Assembly (NCBI RefSeq): GCF_006874465.1
Contig: NZ_VIRL01000011.1
Coordinates: 62,001 to 126,000, forward strand
Reading direction: 5' to 3'
Origin: Microbispora bryophytorum
GTDB lineage: Bacteria; Actinomycetota; Actinomycetes; Streptosporangiales; Streptosporangiaceae
Length of the DNA stretch: 64,000 bases
Below, piece by piece: positions 9,136 through 18,151 of this stretch (its first letter is position 1; every line of letters begins with the position of its first letter). Under the pieces are notes generated by a model. The model was not told the DNA's origin. It made no database searches and was given only the letters and a program-made list of their open reading frames with translations. Made by a program: the position numbers and the translations under genes.

Positions 9136-10908
9136 TCACCGCACAGGGCAGCCCTCGTCGTTGCGCCGGATCACGGTCTCCTGTGGGCGGACCAGCGGCT
9201 GCACCGGGACCACCGGCGCGGCCGCGGTATAGGGCTCGAGCAGGTCGAGCTCCACCGTCCTCGTCTGCCGGGGGGCGAACTCCAGCACCGACGAGAAGAC
9301 CGGATGCGACCGCTCGTACTCGGTGTAGAACCCGGAGGAGCGGCCGTCCACCCGCATACCGGTCGCCTCCGCGCCGACGGCGCCGTACAGCGACACCCAC
9401 AGCAGGTTCGACCCTGGGACGTGGGCCTTCCCCGGGGAGTCGAGCCGGTCGGTGACGTAGCCGGGCAGGTGCCCGCGCGGCACGTCGTTGGCGAGCGCGA
9501 ACCGCACGGTCGCCGGGCGTTTCCCGTCCGGGCGGCAGGGGCCCAGCTCGTAGGTGAGCGAGCGGCCCAGGTAGTAGTCGAGCTTGGTCCCGGCCGAGTT
9601 GTTGACGACGAGCGCCGCGTAGGGCCCCGGACGCTCGGGCAGCACACCGCCGAGCGGCGTCGCCGCGAGCCGCCGCTCCTCGTCCTCCCTGCGGTTCCAG
9701 ATCTGGATCCGGCGTTCGGCGACCAGCCGGGACAGGACCGGCAGCAGCCGCGCCGGCTCGGGATTCGCCCCGATCAGGGCCTCGCTCACGGCGCCGGCGA
9801 TCCTCATGAGGTACTTCTTGCGATCGGCGGGGTCGGGGTAGCGCTCGTACGCCGCCCTCTCGGTGAGATCGACCACGTTCCCGGCCGTAACCGTCTCGCC
9901 ACCTGGCAGCCGGACCGGCCCGATGATCTCCAGCACGCGGGCCAGGCCGACCGGGTCGGTGGCGATGGCGCCGTCCACGGTCCGGCCCGTCTGCCGCTGC
10001 CACAGTCCCGCCCAGGTGCTCGCGGCGTACGGGAAATGCGGCGAGAGGTTGGACACCGACAGCATGCTGGTCGCCCCCGGCCCGTAGCGCGCCAGGAAGC
10101 GCGGCCCGTGGTCGACCACGGGCTTCGAACCACTCGCGAGACCGTTGTCGGCCGACAGCCGCGCGATCCCGAGCCTGCCGCGGTCGGCGGTGAGGATGCC
10201 GTACGCGCCGACCAGGCCGCCCGTCCCGCGCGCCTCGGCGTTGGTCTGGAACGCCAGGAAGTATCGCCGCGGGCCGTCGCGGCCGAGCATGGGCGGCGCG
10301 AGCGCCGCGACGTTCGCGGCCGCGCCCGCCCAGCCCTGGACCCTTCCGGTCTCCCGCACCATCGTGTCGCGCGCCCGGTCCACGACATCGAGGCCGGTCC
10401 GGGCGGGGGTGCGCGCCAGCCGCGACCGCGCCGCCGCGATGCGCACGACGGCGCGGTCGAGGGCCGGCGCCAGCGCGTCCAGCACCTGCAGCGTCCGGTT
10501 CTGATCGCCCCCCGCGAGGGCGCCGCCTCCCGGCATGAGCGGCGCGGCCACGTGCTGGACTCCGGCCAGCACGTCGGTGAGCTCCGCTGCCGCTTCCGAA
10601 AGGCCGCGGATCGTCGTCGCCGCGTCCCCCGCGAACGGCACGTGCGTGAGCAGGGCCCAGTCGGGGCCGCCGGTGAGCCGCCGCGCCTGCTCCGCGTGCC
10701 GGCGGGCGTCCGCGATCGTCACGCCCAGCGGGTCGCCCGGCGCCCCGAGGCGGGCGGTACGCAGCCGGAGCAGGGCGTCCCGCGTCGCCTCCAGGTGCTC
10801 GCGCACGCTCAGCCCGAGATGCACCGACCAGCCCCCGGCCAGCACGAGGCCGAGGGCCAGCGACGACAGGCCGGCGACTACCAGCCTGTGCTTCCTCCTC
10901 CTAGGCAC
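9136..10908 (-). CDS. DUF4012 family protein
   Basis: A 590-residue protein with one N-terminal membrane anchor (about residues 8-29), a helical region, then a large extracytoplasmic domain. Characteristic stretches are FLAFQTNAEARGTGGLVGAYG (about 217-237, family hallmark) and DGAIATDPVGLARVLEIIGPV. DUF4012 proteins are common beside actinobacterial surface-polysaccharide genes, but their activity is not established. The start is GTG 10908 with a poor ribosome site, 18 bp after the LPFTG gene's stop, so it is probably read through from that gene. Its partners may include the surface protein and sortase next door. Confidence 0.85.
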   Translation of the reverse strand: MPRRRKHRLVVAGLSSLALGLVLAGGWSVHLGLSVREHLEATRDALLRLRTARLGAPGDPLGVTIADARRHAEQARRLTGGPDWALLTHVPFAGDAATTIRGLSEAAAELTDVLAGVQHVAAPLMPGGGALAGGDQNRTLQVLDALAPALDRAVVRIAAARSRLARTPARTGLDVVDRARDTMVRETGRVQGWAGAAANVAALAPPMLGRDGPRRYFLAFQTNAEARGTGGLVGAYGILTADRGRLGIARLSADNGLASGSKPVVDHGPRFLARYGPGATSMLSVSNLSPHFPYAASTWAGLWQRQTGRTVDGAIATDPVGLARVLEIIGPVRLPGGETVTAGNVVDLTERAAYERYPDPADRKKYLMRIAGAVSEALIGANPEPARLLPVLSRLVAERRIQIWNRREDEERRLAATPLGGVLPERPGPYAALVVNNSAGTKLDYYLGRSLTYELGPCRPDGKRPATVRFALANDVPRGHLPGYVTDRLDSPGKAHVPGSNLLWVSLYGAVGAEATGMRVDGRSSGFYTEYERSHPVFSSVLEFAPRQTRTVELDLLEPYTAAAPVVPVQPLVRPQETVIRRNDEGCPVR

Positions 10909-10926
10909 CGTCTGCTCGGCACCCGT

Positions 10927-11922
10927 CTACTTGGCGTCGGTGGACCGGCGGCGCCGCGCGGACAGCAGAGTGCAGCCGAGGGCCACGGCCAGAAGGCCCG
11001 CACCCGCCGCGGCGACCCCCATCGGCGCACCCGTGAACGGCAGCTGAGGGCCGGCGACCGGCCCGGGACCGCCGCTCATGACCCCCTGGGGGCCCATCCC
11101 GGACTCCCCCTCGTCGAACGTCCCCTCGTCGAACGACTCCTCCTCGGGCTCCTCCTCGAAGCCTTCCTCGGACTCCTCCGCGGGCTCCTCCTCGGAGAAG
11201 TCCACGGCGGGCTCGGCGACCCCTTCCGGCGCCCCCTCGGCGTTCTGCACGGCGTTCTGCATCGGGACGATCCCGTTGTTGCCGCCCGCACTGCCCGGTC
11301 CGATGACGGGCTGGCCCGCGCCGTTGTCGTTCTGCGTGTCGTTTCTGGTCCAGGCGCCGGGCCCGGTGTTGTTCCACTGCGGTCCGTTGCCCCACCACAT
11401 CGGCCCGTTGTTGTTGCAGTTGCCGTTGGCGCAGTTGTTGGTGTCGTTCACCGTCTCCGGCTCCGCGACCTGCACCTGCTCGACCGGGACCGCGCCGGCC
11501 ACGACCGGCTCGACGACATGGTCGGCGGCGTTCGCGCCATCCGCGCCATCCGCGCCGTCCGCGCCGCTGCCGTCCGCGCCGCTGCCGCCCCTGCCGTCCG
11601 CACCGCGACCGTCCGCACCCGCGCCGCCCGCACCGTCCGCGCCGGCGCCGCCCGCACCCGCACCGCCCGCGCCGCCCGCACCGCCCGGGCCACCGACCAG
11701 CACGCCCTCCCGGGCGAGACCGTCCAGTTCCGCGAAGGGATCCGGGCCCAGGAACACGAAGGCGAACGGGTTGAAGGGCCTGGGCGGGTACGGCTGCATG
11801 GCCACATTCGGCGCCGCTGTGTAGGTCTGTGCGACGGCGGCGGCGGCCGCGGTGCCGCCGAGCGTCAGGCCGCCCGCGACCGTCGCGGCCAGAAGAATAG
11901 GTACTGTATTTTTTCGTGCCAC
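10927..11922 (-). CDS. Gly/Asp-rich cell-wall surface protein with LPFTG sorting signal
   Basis: A 331-residue secreted protein. A signal peptide (MARKNTVPILLAATVAGG onward, cleavage about residue 32) is followed by a Gly/Ala/Asp low-complexity region (about 75-135), an Asn-rich segment with NNCANGNCNNNG, a strongly acidic stretch (about 235-275), and a C-terminal sorting signal: LPFTG, hydrophobic helix, RRRR tail. It should be covalently linked to peptidoglycan by a sortase, probably the class E enzyme at 12232. Start: GTG 11922 with GGGAG at 11933-11929; an upstream in-frame ATG at 11961 would put 13 extra residues before the signal. The acidic domain could bind cations or matrix. Confidence 0.85.
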   Translation of the reverse strand: MARKNTVPILLAATVAGGLTLGGTAAAAAVAQTYTAAPNVAMQPYPPRPFNPFAFVFLGPDPFAELDGLAREGVLVGGPGGAGGAGGAGAGGAGADGAGGAGADGRGADGRGGSGADGSGADGADGADGANAADHVVEPVVAGAVPVEQVQVAEPETVNDTNNCANGNCNNNGPMWWGNGPQWNNTGPGAWTRNDTQNDNGAGQPVIGPGSAGGNNGIVPMQNAVQNAEGAPEGVAEPAVDFSEEEPAEESEEGFEEEPEEESFDEGTFDEGESGMGPQGVMSGGPGPVAGPQLPFTGAPMGVAAAGAGLLAVALGCTLLSARRRRSTDAK

Positions 11923-12231
11923 TTTGGACTCCCGATAACGGCCGCTCAACTCTTTGAGCATTTGCGCGGATTGCCAGCGATATCTCGCTGCTCGACTGTT
12001 ATATGCATCTGGCCAGGAGCCGCCCCATCGCGGCGCACCGTGCTTACCGAAGGATCGTCCAGGTTTTCGGTTCGTTGACCGCAGTCGCGTCGCCGCAGGT
12101 GATCGGGCAGGTGAGTCAACCGTACGGGCCTGCGCCCGCGATTAAGGAACGGGACACGCGCCGCGCTCACGCCTGGATGTCCGGCGAGCCAAAGAATTCA
12201 CCAACGCCCCCCGGCGGGCCCCCTGCGGGAG
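11923..12231. promoter_or_regulatory. Divergent region between surface protein and sortase
   Basis: About 309 bp separate the LPFTG gene from the sortase, enough for back-to-back promoters. An inverted repeat (CAGCGA 11975-11980 / TCGCTG 11985-11990, loop TATC) lies about 55 bp upstream of the LPFTG start and is a candidate operator. The local AT-rich patch at 11995-12008 could be a promoter. No further gene is seen. Confidence 0.45.
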
Positions 12232-12918
12232 ATGTCCGAAGGCGATACTCGGTCCGTGCGCGGAGCAGACGACGGAGCTGTGAGAGCGGTCACGCGGGTC
12301 ATCGGCGAGCTGTGCCTGCCCGTGGGGCTGGTCCTGCTGCTGTTCTACGCGTACCTGCTGTGGGGCACCAGCGCGGAGACCGAGCGGGAGCAGCGCGTCC
12401 TGCAACGACGGCTCGGTGAGGTCTTCGGCAGGCACGACGGGCACGCGGGCCCGGGCCCGGGCCTGGGTGCGGTGCGGCTCGGCGACGCCCTGGCGCTGCT
12501 GCGCATCCCGCGGCTGGGCGCGCACTACCGGTTCGCCGTCGTCGAGGGCGTCGGCCCGGCGGAGCTGCGCAAGGGCCCCGGCCACTACCCCGGCACGGCG
12601 CTGCCCGGGCAGCTGGGCAACTTCGTGCTCTCCGGCCACCGCACCACCTACGCCGCGCCGTTCAACCGGATCGACGAGCTGCGGCGCGGCGACGACATCG
12701 TGGTGGACGCGCGGGACGCCCGCTACACCTACGAGGTGGCGCGCAAGGAGGTCGTGGATCCCGGCGAGGTCGACGTCGTCGATCCCGTCCCCGACCACCC
12801 CGGGCGGCGGCCCACGACCGCGATGATGACCATGACCACCTGCCACCCCGAGTTCTCCGCGGCGCAGCGCCTGATCGTCCAGAGCGTGCTCGTCCGCCGC
12901 GAGGAGCGTCACCACTGA
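12232..12918 (+). CDS. Class E sortase
   Basis: A 228-residue membrane-anchored transpeptidase with a transmembrane helix at about 28-45 and a sortase beta-barrel from about 85. Catalytic residues are visible: His136 in LSGHRTTY, Cys204 in TTCHPEFS and Arg213 in AQRLIV. TTCHPEFSA matches the class E branch of actinobacteria. It should attach sorting-signal proteins to the wall, the adjacent LPFTG protein being the obvious substrate, although class E enzymes are best known for LAXTG signals. Start: ATG 12232 has GGGAG directly adjacent, poor spacing; GTG 12256 is an alternative. Confidence 0.9.
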   Translation: MSEGDTRSVRGADDGAVRAVTRVIGELCLPVGLVLLLFYAYLLWGTSAETEREQRVLQRRLGEVFGRHDGHAGPGPGLGAVRLGDALALLRIPRLGAHYRFAVVEGVGPAELRKGPGHYPGTALPGQLGNFVLSGHRTTYAAPFNRIDELRRGDDIVVDARDARYTYEVARKEVVDPGEVDVVDPVPDHPGRRPTTAMMTMTTCHPEFSAAQRLIVQSVLVRREERHH

Positions 12919-12934
12919 CCGAGGGAGATCCGGC

Positions 12935-13075
12935 GTGTACCGATTCCTCTGGCGACGGCTGCCCGGCGGCACCGTGCTCCGGCTGGCCGTCGTGCTGCTG
13001 CTGAGCGGCGCCGCCATGGCCGCGCTGTGGTACGTCGTGTTCCCCTGGCTCGCGCCGCGGGTGCCGATCGGTTAG
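12935..13075 (+). CDS. Small single-pass membrane protein in sortase operon
   Basis: A 46-residue frame read directly from the sequence. It has GTG start at 12935 with GGGAG at 12923-12927 and TAG at 13073. It begins MYRFLWRRLPGG, then one hydrophobic helix (about residues 15-40) and ends APRVPIG. Only 16 bp separate it from the sortase stop, so both are probably one transcript. The basic N-terminus suggests an N-in orientation. No family is recognised; a role in sortase membrane organisation is a guess from position. Confidence 0.65.
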   Translation: MYRFLWRRLPGGTVLRLAVVLLLSGAAMAALWYVVFPWLAPRVPIG

Positions 13076-13249
13076 CCGGGCGTCCGGGCGCCATAACACC
13101 GCAGTAGGGGCAAACTGACCTGTCCCCCGCCGAGCTCGCCGAACATACGTTTGCGGGTGCCCCACCCTGGACTCCACCGATCACCGGCGTGCCCGCGCCG
13201 CCGGTCCTCCGGTGCCTCTGGTGGCCGTCCCCCGACCGAGGAGATCCCC

Positions 13250-13837
13250 ATGCACATCCCATCAAGGTTCCTCCGGGCCGTCTCGGCCCTGCTCCTGGGA
13301 CTGACCGTGCTGATCACGGTGTCGCCGGCGCGCGCCGCCGAGCCGTTGACCGCCACGGCGGCGGTGCGCGTGCTGCGGTACGACGCGAGCCGGGCCGCCG
13401 AGTTCCGCACCGTGATGGACCAGGCCGCACAGGTCTGGAACGCGCGCGTCGGCAACGTCCGGCTCGTGGCGGGCGCGCCCGCGGACTTCGTGGTGCTCGC
13501 CGACGACGGCTGGCCCCGCACGAGCGTCACCAGGCTGGGCCGGGGCACCATCTGGATGGGCAGGGAGGCGGTCGCCGACGGCTACTATCCCCTGCGCATC
13601 GCCACCCACGAGATCGGGCACATCCTCGGCCTGCCCGATCGGCGCACCGGCCGTTGCACCGACCTGATGTCCGGTCACAGTGCCCCGGTGAGCTGCACCA
13701 ACGCCAACCCCAGCGCGGCCGAGTGCAGCGAGGTCGACGCGAACTTCGCCGGCTCCGCCCTCGCCGCCGGCGAACGCACCGGCCTGGTCTTCGTCGACCG
13801 CGCGGACGCCGCCGGCGACCTGGTCTCCGCGCGGTGA
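13250..13837 (+). CDS. Snapalysin-type secreted zinc metalloprotease (M7)
   Basis: A 195-residue secreted protein. A signal peptide ends about SPARAA (residues 25-30). The zinc site HEIGHILGLPD (His120, Glu121, His124, Asp130) matches the HExxHxxGxxD signature of snapalysin, the small neutral protease of streptomycetes. C-terminal cysteines near residues 138, 151 and 162 could form a disulfide. Start: ATG 13250 with GAGGAG at 13238-13243. It is preceded by 174 bp of non-coding DNA, so it probably has its own promoter. Streptomyces snapalysin genes often sit beside a LysR activator; none is here. Confidence 0.9.
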   Translation: MHIPSRFLRAVSALLLGLTVLITVSPARAAEPLTATAAVRVLRYDASRAAEFRTVMDQAAQVWNARVGNVRLVAGAPADFVVLADDGWPRTSVTRLGRGTIWMGREAVADGYYPLRIATHEIGHILGLPDRRTGRCTDLMSGHSAPVSCTNANPSAAECSEVDANFAGSALAAGERTGLVFVDRADAAGDLVSAR

Positions 13838-13867
13838 CGGACTCCAGGGGAGCGCGACCCTGAGGAC

Positions 13868-13958
13868 GCCGTTCGATGGTCCGGTTCAGGAGTCCCGTTC
13901 AGGGGCCCGGTCCGGAGGGCGCCCGTTCGAAGGTCCGGTTCGGAGGGCGCCGTTCAGG
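13868..13958. repeat. Degenerate direct repeats between convergent genes
   Basis: Two copies of a CGTTCGAWGGTCCGGTTC element (within 13868-13890 and 13922-13943) are interleaved with two copies of a CGGAGGGCGCC element (about 13913-13923 and 13941-13951). They fill the gap between the ends of the snapalysin gene and mshC and form part of the repeat pattern seen at other 3' ends. Confidence 0.6.
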
Positions 13959-13966
13959 AAACGCGG

Positions 13967-15178
13967 TCAGAGGGCGACACCGAGGAGCGCGTCGGCGACG
14001 TCGCGCACCAGCGCCGGAGAGGAGGCGTCGTCGCCCTCCTCCGCCGCCCAGGCGTCGATCGCCGCGAGCGCGCCCGGGGCATCGAGATCGTCGGCGAGGC
14101 GCTCGCGCACCGCCGCCAGCACCGGGGCGCCCGCGGGGCCCGCCGGGCGGGCCACCGCCGCCCGCCACCGCGCCAGCCTGTCCTCGGCCGCGGCGAGCTG
14201 GTCCGGCGTCCACTCCCAGTCCTCGCGGTAGTGGTGCGCCAGCAGGGCCAGCCGGATGGCCACGGGGTCGGCGGTCTGCCGCAGCCGGGAGACGAACACG
14301 AGGTTGCCCCTGGACTTCGACATCTTCTCGCCGTCCAGGCCGACCATGCCCGCGTGGACGTACGCCCGCGCGAACGGCCACTCGCCGGTGGCCACATGCC
14401 CCTCGCAGGCGCCCATCTCGTGGTGGGGGAAGATCAGGTCCGAGCCGCCGCCGGCGACGTCGAAGCCGCTGCCCAGGTTGCGCAGAGCGATGGCGGTGCA
14501 CTCGATGTGCCAGCCGGGCCTGCCGCGGCCGAACGGCGACTCCCAGGACGGCTCTCCCGGCCGTTCCGCCCGCCACAGCAACCAGTCGAGCGGATGGCGC
14601 TTACCGTCCCTGCCGGGGTCGCCCCCGCGCTCGCCGAACAGCTCCAGCATGGTCTCCTCGGAGTAGCCGGAGACCGCGCCGAACTTGGGCGCGGACGCGA
14701 CCGAGAAGTAGACGTCCCCGTCGATCTCGTACGTGGCGCCCCGCTCGGCCAGCCGGGCGATCAGTTCGGCGATCTCCCCGACGGTCTCGGTGACCCCGAC
14801 GTACTCGCGGGGCGGCAGGATGCGCAGCGCCTCCATGTCGGAGCGGAACAGCTCGATCTCGCGCTCGCCGAGGGAGCGCCAGTCGGTCCCGGTCGCCTCG
14901 GCCCGCTCAAGCAGCGGGTCGTCCACGTCGGTGGCGTTCTGGGTGTAGTGCACGTCGTGGCCGGCGTCCCGCCACACCCGGTTGACCAGGTCGAAGGCGA
15001 GGTAGGTGTTGGCGTGCCCGAGATGGGTGGCGTCGTACGGCGTGATGCCGCAGACGTAGAGCCGGGCCTCGCCGGAGGGGGCCGTCTCCCGCACCTCACG
15101 GGCAGCGGTGTCGTACAGACGGAGCGGAAGGCCCGTACCAGGCAATCTGGGGACATTCGGAGCAGACCACGATCGCAT
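13967..15178 (-). CDS. mshC: Mycothiol biosynthesis cysteine ligase
   Basis: A 403-residue class I tRNA-synthetase-like enzyme. It has the HIGH-type motif THLGHANTY (about residues 56-64), YVCGITPYD, the Cys/His metal site region around GWHIECTAI and the KMSKS loop EKMSKSRGN. MshC joins cysteine to GlcN-inositol using ATP in mycothiol synthesis in the cytosol. Length and the [14 protein letters not shown] opening distinguish it from CysRS. Start: ATG 15178; TAGGCT (15191-15186) is seven bases upstream and no Shine-Dalgarno is present, pointing to a leaderless transcript. It ends the leftward uppP-to-mshC block. Confidence 0.95.
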   Translation of the reverse strand: MRSWSAPNVPRLPGTGLPLRLYDTAAREVRETAPSGEARLYVCGITPYDATHLGHANTYLAFDLVNRVWRDAGHDVHYTQNATDVDDPLLERAEATGTDWRSLGEREIELFRSDMEALRILPPREYVGVTETVGEIAELIARLAERGATYEIDGDVYFSVASAPKFGAVSGYSEETMLELFGERGGDPGRDGKRHPLDWLLWRAERPGEPSWESPFGRGRPGWHIECTAIALRNLGSGFDVAGGGSDLIFPHHEMGACEGHVATGEWPFARAYVHAGMVGLDGEKMSKSRGNLVFVSRLRQTADPVAIRLALLAHHYREDWEWTPDQLAAAEDRLARWRAAVARPAGPAGAPVLAAVRERLADDLDAPGALAAIDAWAAEEGDDASSPALVRDVADALLGVAL

Positions 15179-15188
15179 GGGGTGAAGC

Positions 15189-15968
15189 CTATCCGCGTGG
15201 CCGGCGGACCGGTTCAGCCGGTCTGCTCCACGAGGTGTCGATCTCGTGCCAGGTGGCGGGGTCGTCGGGCTGGGGGCAGAAGTCGTAGCGCAGCCCCTCC
15301 TCCGCGAGGGCGACCAGCGTGATCGAGAGGCTGGCGAAGACCCGCCCGTCCGCCAGCCGCTGCCGCACGACCAGCGCACGGGGATCGTCCCAGGGCACCC
15401 CGGCGCCCGACGCGGGATCCAGCCACTCCCCCCAGAAGCGTTCGGACGAGCCGCCCATGGTCCACGCGGGCCGGGCCGCCCGCGCGAAGCGGGGCTGGAA
15501 CCAGGCGGTGCGCGGCCGGCTCGCGCCGCGGTCCCAGCCCGAGTTCACGATCATGTGCACGCCCGCGGGCAGCTTCTCCTCGGCCAGGGTCACGCCGTCC
15601 CAGCTCCACAGCCGTACGCCGTCGAGCCCGCCGAAGACGAGATGAAAAGGGTCATACCAGGACAGATCGACCGGTGGGAGTTCTCCCGCGGCGGCGGCGA
15701 GGAGGGGCAACTCACCGCGCGATCGGCGCCTGCCCGCCGGGGCCGCGACGCCCTCACCGTTGAGCAGCGCGGCCACCCGCCGCCCGGCGGGGTCGGCCGC
15801 CAGCCAGGTGCCGCCCGCCTCCAGGTCGCGGCCTCCGATCACGCCGGGATACGCGGGCCAGTGCCGGTCCGGCGACATCCACGGCCGCGTGACGAACTCG
15901 TCACGCACTCCCGCCAGGAGCACCGGCGTGCCGGCCTCCGGCTCGATGCTCACGACGACCGTACACAA
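15189..15968 (-). CDS. NRDE/TANGO2-family protein
   Basis: A 259-residue protein starting [10 protein letters not shown], with the NRDE-like GVRDEF motif near residues 20-25 and GGTWLAAD shortly after. This is the layout of the TANGO2 (DUF833) family. The N-terminal Cys recalls Ntn-hydrolases, but the biochemical activity is not settled. Start: TTG 15968 with GGAGGG eight bases upstream, which also leaves Cys as the second residue, as usual. It ends ten bases before the mshC start, inside a conserved actinobacterial neighbourhood. Confidence 0.85.
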   Translation of the reverse strand: MCTVVVSIEPEAGTPVLLAGVRDEFVTRPWMSPDRHWPAYPGVIGGRDLEAGGTWLAADPAGRRVAALLNGEGVAAPAGRRRSRGELPLLAAAAGELPPVDLSWYDPFHLVFGGLDGVRLWSWDGVTLAEEKLPAGVHMIVNSGWDRGASRPRTAWFQPRFARAARPAWTMGGSSERFWGEWLDPASGAGVPWDDPRALVVRQRLADGRVFASLSITLVALAEEGLRYDFCPQPDDPATWHEIDTSWSRPAEPVRRPRG

Positions 15969-16047
15969 TGCGTGTTCCCTCCAATATCGGTAGAGACCCC
16001 TGCAGAGTGCACAATTCGCTCGTTCTGCGCAAGCCTGGGTGCGGCGA

Positions 16048-16809
16048 TCAAATCGGGGGCCACGGGATCGCCGGCCAGTCCTCGGAGGGATGCGGGTGGA
16101 CTCCGGTGGCCACCAGCCTCTTGACCCGCTCCCATGTGGCCTCCACCTCGGCCTGCGTCAGCAGCTCGCGCAGGCGCCGGCCGAGGCGCCCCCGCTCGAT
16201 CTCGCGCTCCAGCCGCACCAGCACGTTGACCGCCTCGCGCGGGAGCGTCTTGCCGCGCCACTGCCACAGCACGGTGCGCAGTTTGTCCTCCACCGCGAAG
16301 CAGACCCCGTGGTCGACCCCGTACACGTGCCCGTCGGGCAGCGGCAGCAGGTGGCCGCCCTTGCGGTCGGCGTTGTTCACCACGGCGTCGAACACGGCCA
16401 TGCGGCGCAGGGCGGAGTTGCGGCTGCGCATCAGGCCCATGAGGTCGGTCTCGGGATCGGCGTCGATCCACAGCTGCACCATCCCCGGGCCGAAGGGGCC
16501 GTCCCGGTAGACGGTCGGCGGCACGATGCGCCATCCGGTGACGGCCGCCACCTCGTAGGCGGCCACCTCCCGGGCCGCGAGCGTGCCGTCGGGGAAGTCC
16601 CACAGGGGCCGCTCCCCGCGCACCGGCTTGTACACGCACGCCGCCGCGTGCTCGCCGTTCCTGATGGAGCAGTAGAGCGTCATGTTCGTGGCCTCGACGA
16701 GTCGTCCCGCCACTTCTAAGGTGCCCTCCCGCAGCAGGCGCATGGCCGCCGCGTCGTCCAGTCCCGGCCCATCCACGTCGCTGATGCTCGCCTCGCCCTC
16801 GGCCGTCAT
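16048..16809 (-). CDS. SCO1664-family protein (PI3/4-kinase-like fold)
   Basis: A 253-residue protein of the SCO1664 family, encoded next to DUF3090 and mshC as in other actinomycetes. Kinase-like features include CVYKPVRGERPLWDFP (about 58-73) and VFDAVVNNADRKGGHLLP (about 137-154), the latter resembling the catalytic loop of phosphatidylinositol-kinase-like enzymes, then YGVDHGVCF. Substrate unknown. Start: ATG 16809 has GAGGAA at about seven bases; an in-frame ATG 13 codons upstream (16848) has no better site. Confidence 0.85.
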   Translation of the reverse strand: MTAEGEASISDVDGPGLDDAAAMRLLREGTLEVAGRLVEATNMTLYCSIRNGEHAAACVYKPVRGERPLWDFPDGTLAAREVAAYEVAAVTGWRIVPPTVYRDGPFGPGMVQLWIDADPETDLMGLMRSRNSALRRMAVFDAVVNNADRKGGHLLPLPDGHVYGVDHGVCFAVEDKLRTVLWQWRGKTLPREAVNVLVRLEREIERGRLGRRLRELLTQAEVEATWERVKRLVATGVHPHPSEDWPAIPWPPI

Positions 16810-16864
16810 CCGGTTCCTCGCCCGCGCGGCACGAGGCCGCCCTTCCACCTGTTCACACCGCGCC

Positions 16865-17440
16865 TCACGCCGACAGCCCTCCGGGGTGGTGACCGTTGAG
16901 GCGGACGCATATGTGGCCCTCGGAGTCGAGGGGCCGGCCGCACAGCGGGCACGGCGGACGGCCCGCGGCGACCACCTCCAGCGCCCGGCGGCTGAACGCG
17001 CGGGCGGCGGCGGCGCTGATCCGCACCCTGAGGACGGCGGGCTCGGGCCGGTCGTCCAACGGCGGCTCGTCCTCCTCGTCGTCCTCGTCGTCCTCGGAGG
17101 CCTCCTGCGCCTCGATGATCACCTGGGCGGTCTCGGGATCCCAGGCGAGCGCCATCGTGCCCACCCGGAAGTCCTCGTCGAGCGGCAGGTCGAGCGGCCC
17201 CACGTCGGCCAGCTCCGCGGGGGCCATGGCCGGGACCGGCGCGCGCCCTCCGCTGCGTCGCAGCACCTCGTCGAGCAGTTCGTCGAGGCGGTCGGCGAGC
17301 ACGGCGACCTGGAACTTCTCCAGTGCCACCGTGGTGATCCTGCCCTGCCCTCGGGCCTGCAGGAAGAAGGCTCGCGCGCCCGGTTGCCCAACGGCACCGG
17401 CCACGAACCTGTCAGGCGGATCGTAGTCGAAGACCGGCAT
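16865..17440 (-). CDS. DUF3090 family protein
   Basis: A 191-residue protein matching the DUF3090 (SCO1665-like) family: the MPVFDYDPPDRF start, an acidic central run of Asp/Glu (about residues 115-130), and a C-terminal CPLCGRPLDSEGHICVR segment whose three Cys and one His look like a zinc knuckle. Function unknown. It begins only nine bases after the phosphatase gene, yet TAGGGT (17452-17447) lies six bases before its ATG without a Shine-Dalgarno, so an internal leaderless promoter is likely as well. Confidence 0.88.
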   Translation of the reverse strand: MPVFDYDPPDRFVAGAVGQPGARAFFLQARGQGRITTVALEKFQVAVLADRLDELLDEVLRRSGGRAPVPAMAPAELADVGPLDLPLDEDFRVGTMALAWDPETAQVIIEAQEASEDDEDDEEDEPPLDDRPEPAVLRVRISAAAARAFSRRALEVVAAGRPPCPLCGRPLDSEGHICVRLNGHHPGGLSA

Positions 17441-17449
17441 AACCCGACC

Positions 17450-18151
17450 CTATGCGGTCCCGGGTCCACCGCCGACGGCGGCATCGCTTCCGGTGAGGGT
17501 TTCTCCCCCGTCGTGGTCCTCCGGCTCCTCCGGCGGAGGTATGAGGCCGGCCACTCCTCCGCCCACGTCGTTCGCCCTGAGCAGGAAGGGACGCAGGGCG
17601 GTGTAGCGGATCGCCGTGACGGACACGGGATCGGCCGTGATCCGCTGGAACTGGTCCAGGTGCAGGCCCAGCGCGTCGGCCACGATCGCCTTGATCACGT
17701 CCCCGTGGCTGCACACCAGATAGGTGGCCTTCTCGCCGAGCCGCTCGTTCCAGTCGCGTACGGCCCGCACGGCCCGGCTCTGCACCTCCGCCAGAGCCTC
17801 CCCGCCGGGGAACACCGCCGCGCTGGGATGCGCCTGCACGACCCGCCACAGCGGCTCCTCGGCGAGCTCCTTCAGTGGCCTGCCCGTCCAGTCGCCGTAT
17901 CCGCACTCGCCGAACCTGTCGTCGGTCTGCACGGAGACGGGGCGGCCCTGCGCGATGGCGGCGGCGGTCTCCTGGCACCGCTCCAGCGGGCTGGACACGA
18001 TGGCGTCCAGCTCCAGGGGCGCGAGCCGTTCCGCCACCGCGCGCGCCTGCTCCCGGCCGCGCTCGTCGAGGTGGACGCCGGGGGTCCAGCCGGCCAGCAC
18101 GGGGCCGGTCATCGCGGTGAGGCCGTGCCGTACGAGAAGAACGGTCGTCAT
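17450..18151 (-). CDS. Histidine phosphatase (MSMEG_4193-type phosphomutase-like)
   Basis: A 233-residue member of the histidine phosphatase superfamily. The RHG motif LVRHGLTA (about residues 6-13) carries the nucleophilic His, and [10 protein letters not shown] (about 152) the second His. [11 protein letters not shown] and [12 protein letters not shown] are typical of the actinobacterial branch in the uppP / DUF3090 neighbourhood. It probably hydrolyses a small phosphate ester; the substrate is unknown. Start: ATG 18151 overlaps the uppP stop (ATGA), implying translational coupling. Confidence 0.9.
   Translation of the reverse strand: MTTVLLVRHGLTAMTGPVLAGWTPGVHLDERGREQARAVAERLAPLELDAIVSSPLERCQETAAAIAQGRPVSVQTDDRFGECGYGDWTGRPLKELAEEPLWRVVQAHPSAAVFPGGEALAEVQSRAVRAVRDWNERLGEKATYLVCSHGDVIKAIVADALGLHLDQFQRITADPVSVTAIRYTALRPFLLRANDVGGGVAGLIPPPEEPEDHDGGETLTGSDAAVGGGPGTA

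Noticed and set aside
11538..11692. Collagen-like or PE-PGRS domain in the surface protein
   Set aside because: Gly spacing loses the strict three-residue period and no PE domain exists; it is best called Gly/Ala/Asp low complexity.
8917..12078. A 1053-codon open frame on the plus strand
   Set aside because: It is antisense to the DUF4012 and LPFTG genes, has Arg/Gly/Pro-rich composition without domains, and is explained by GC-rich third-position bias of the real genes.
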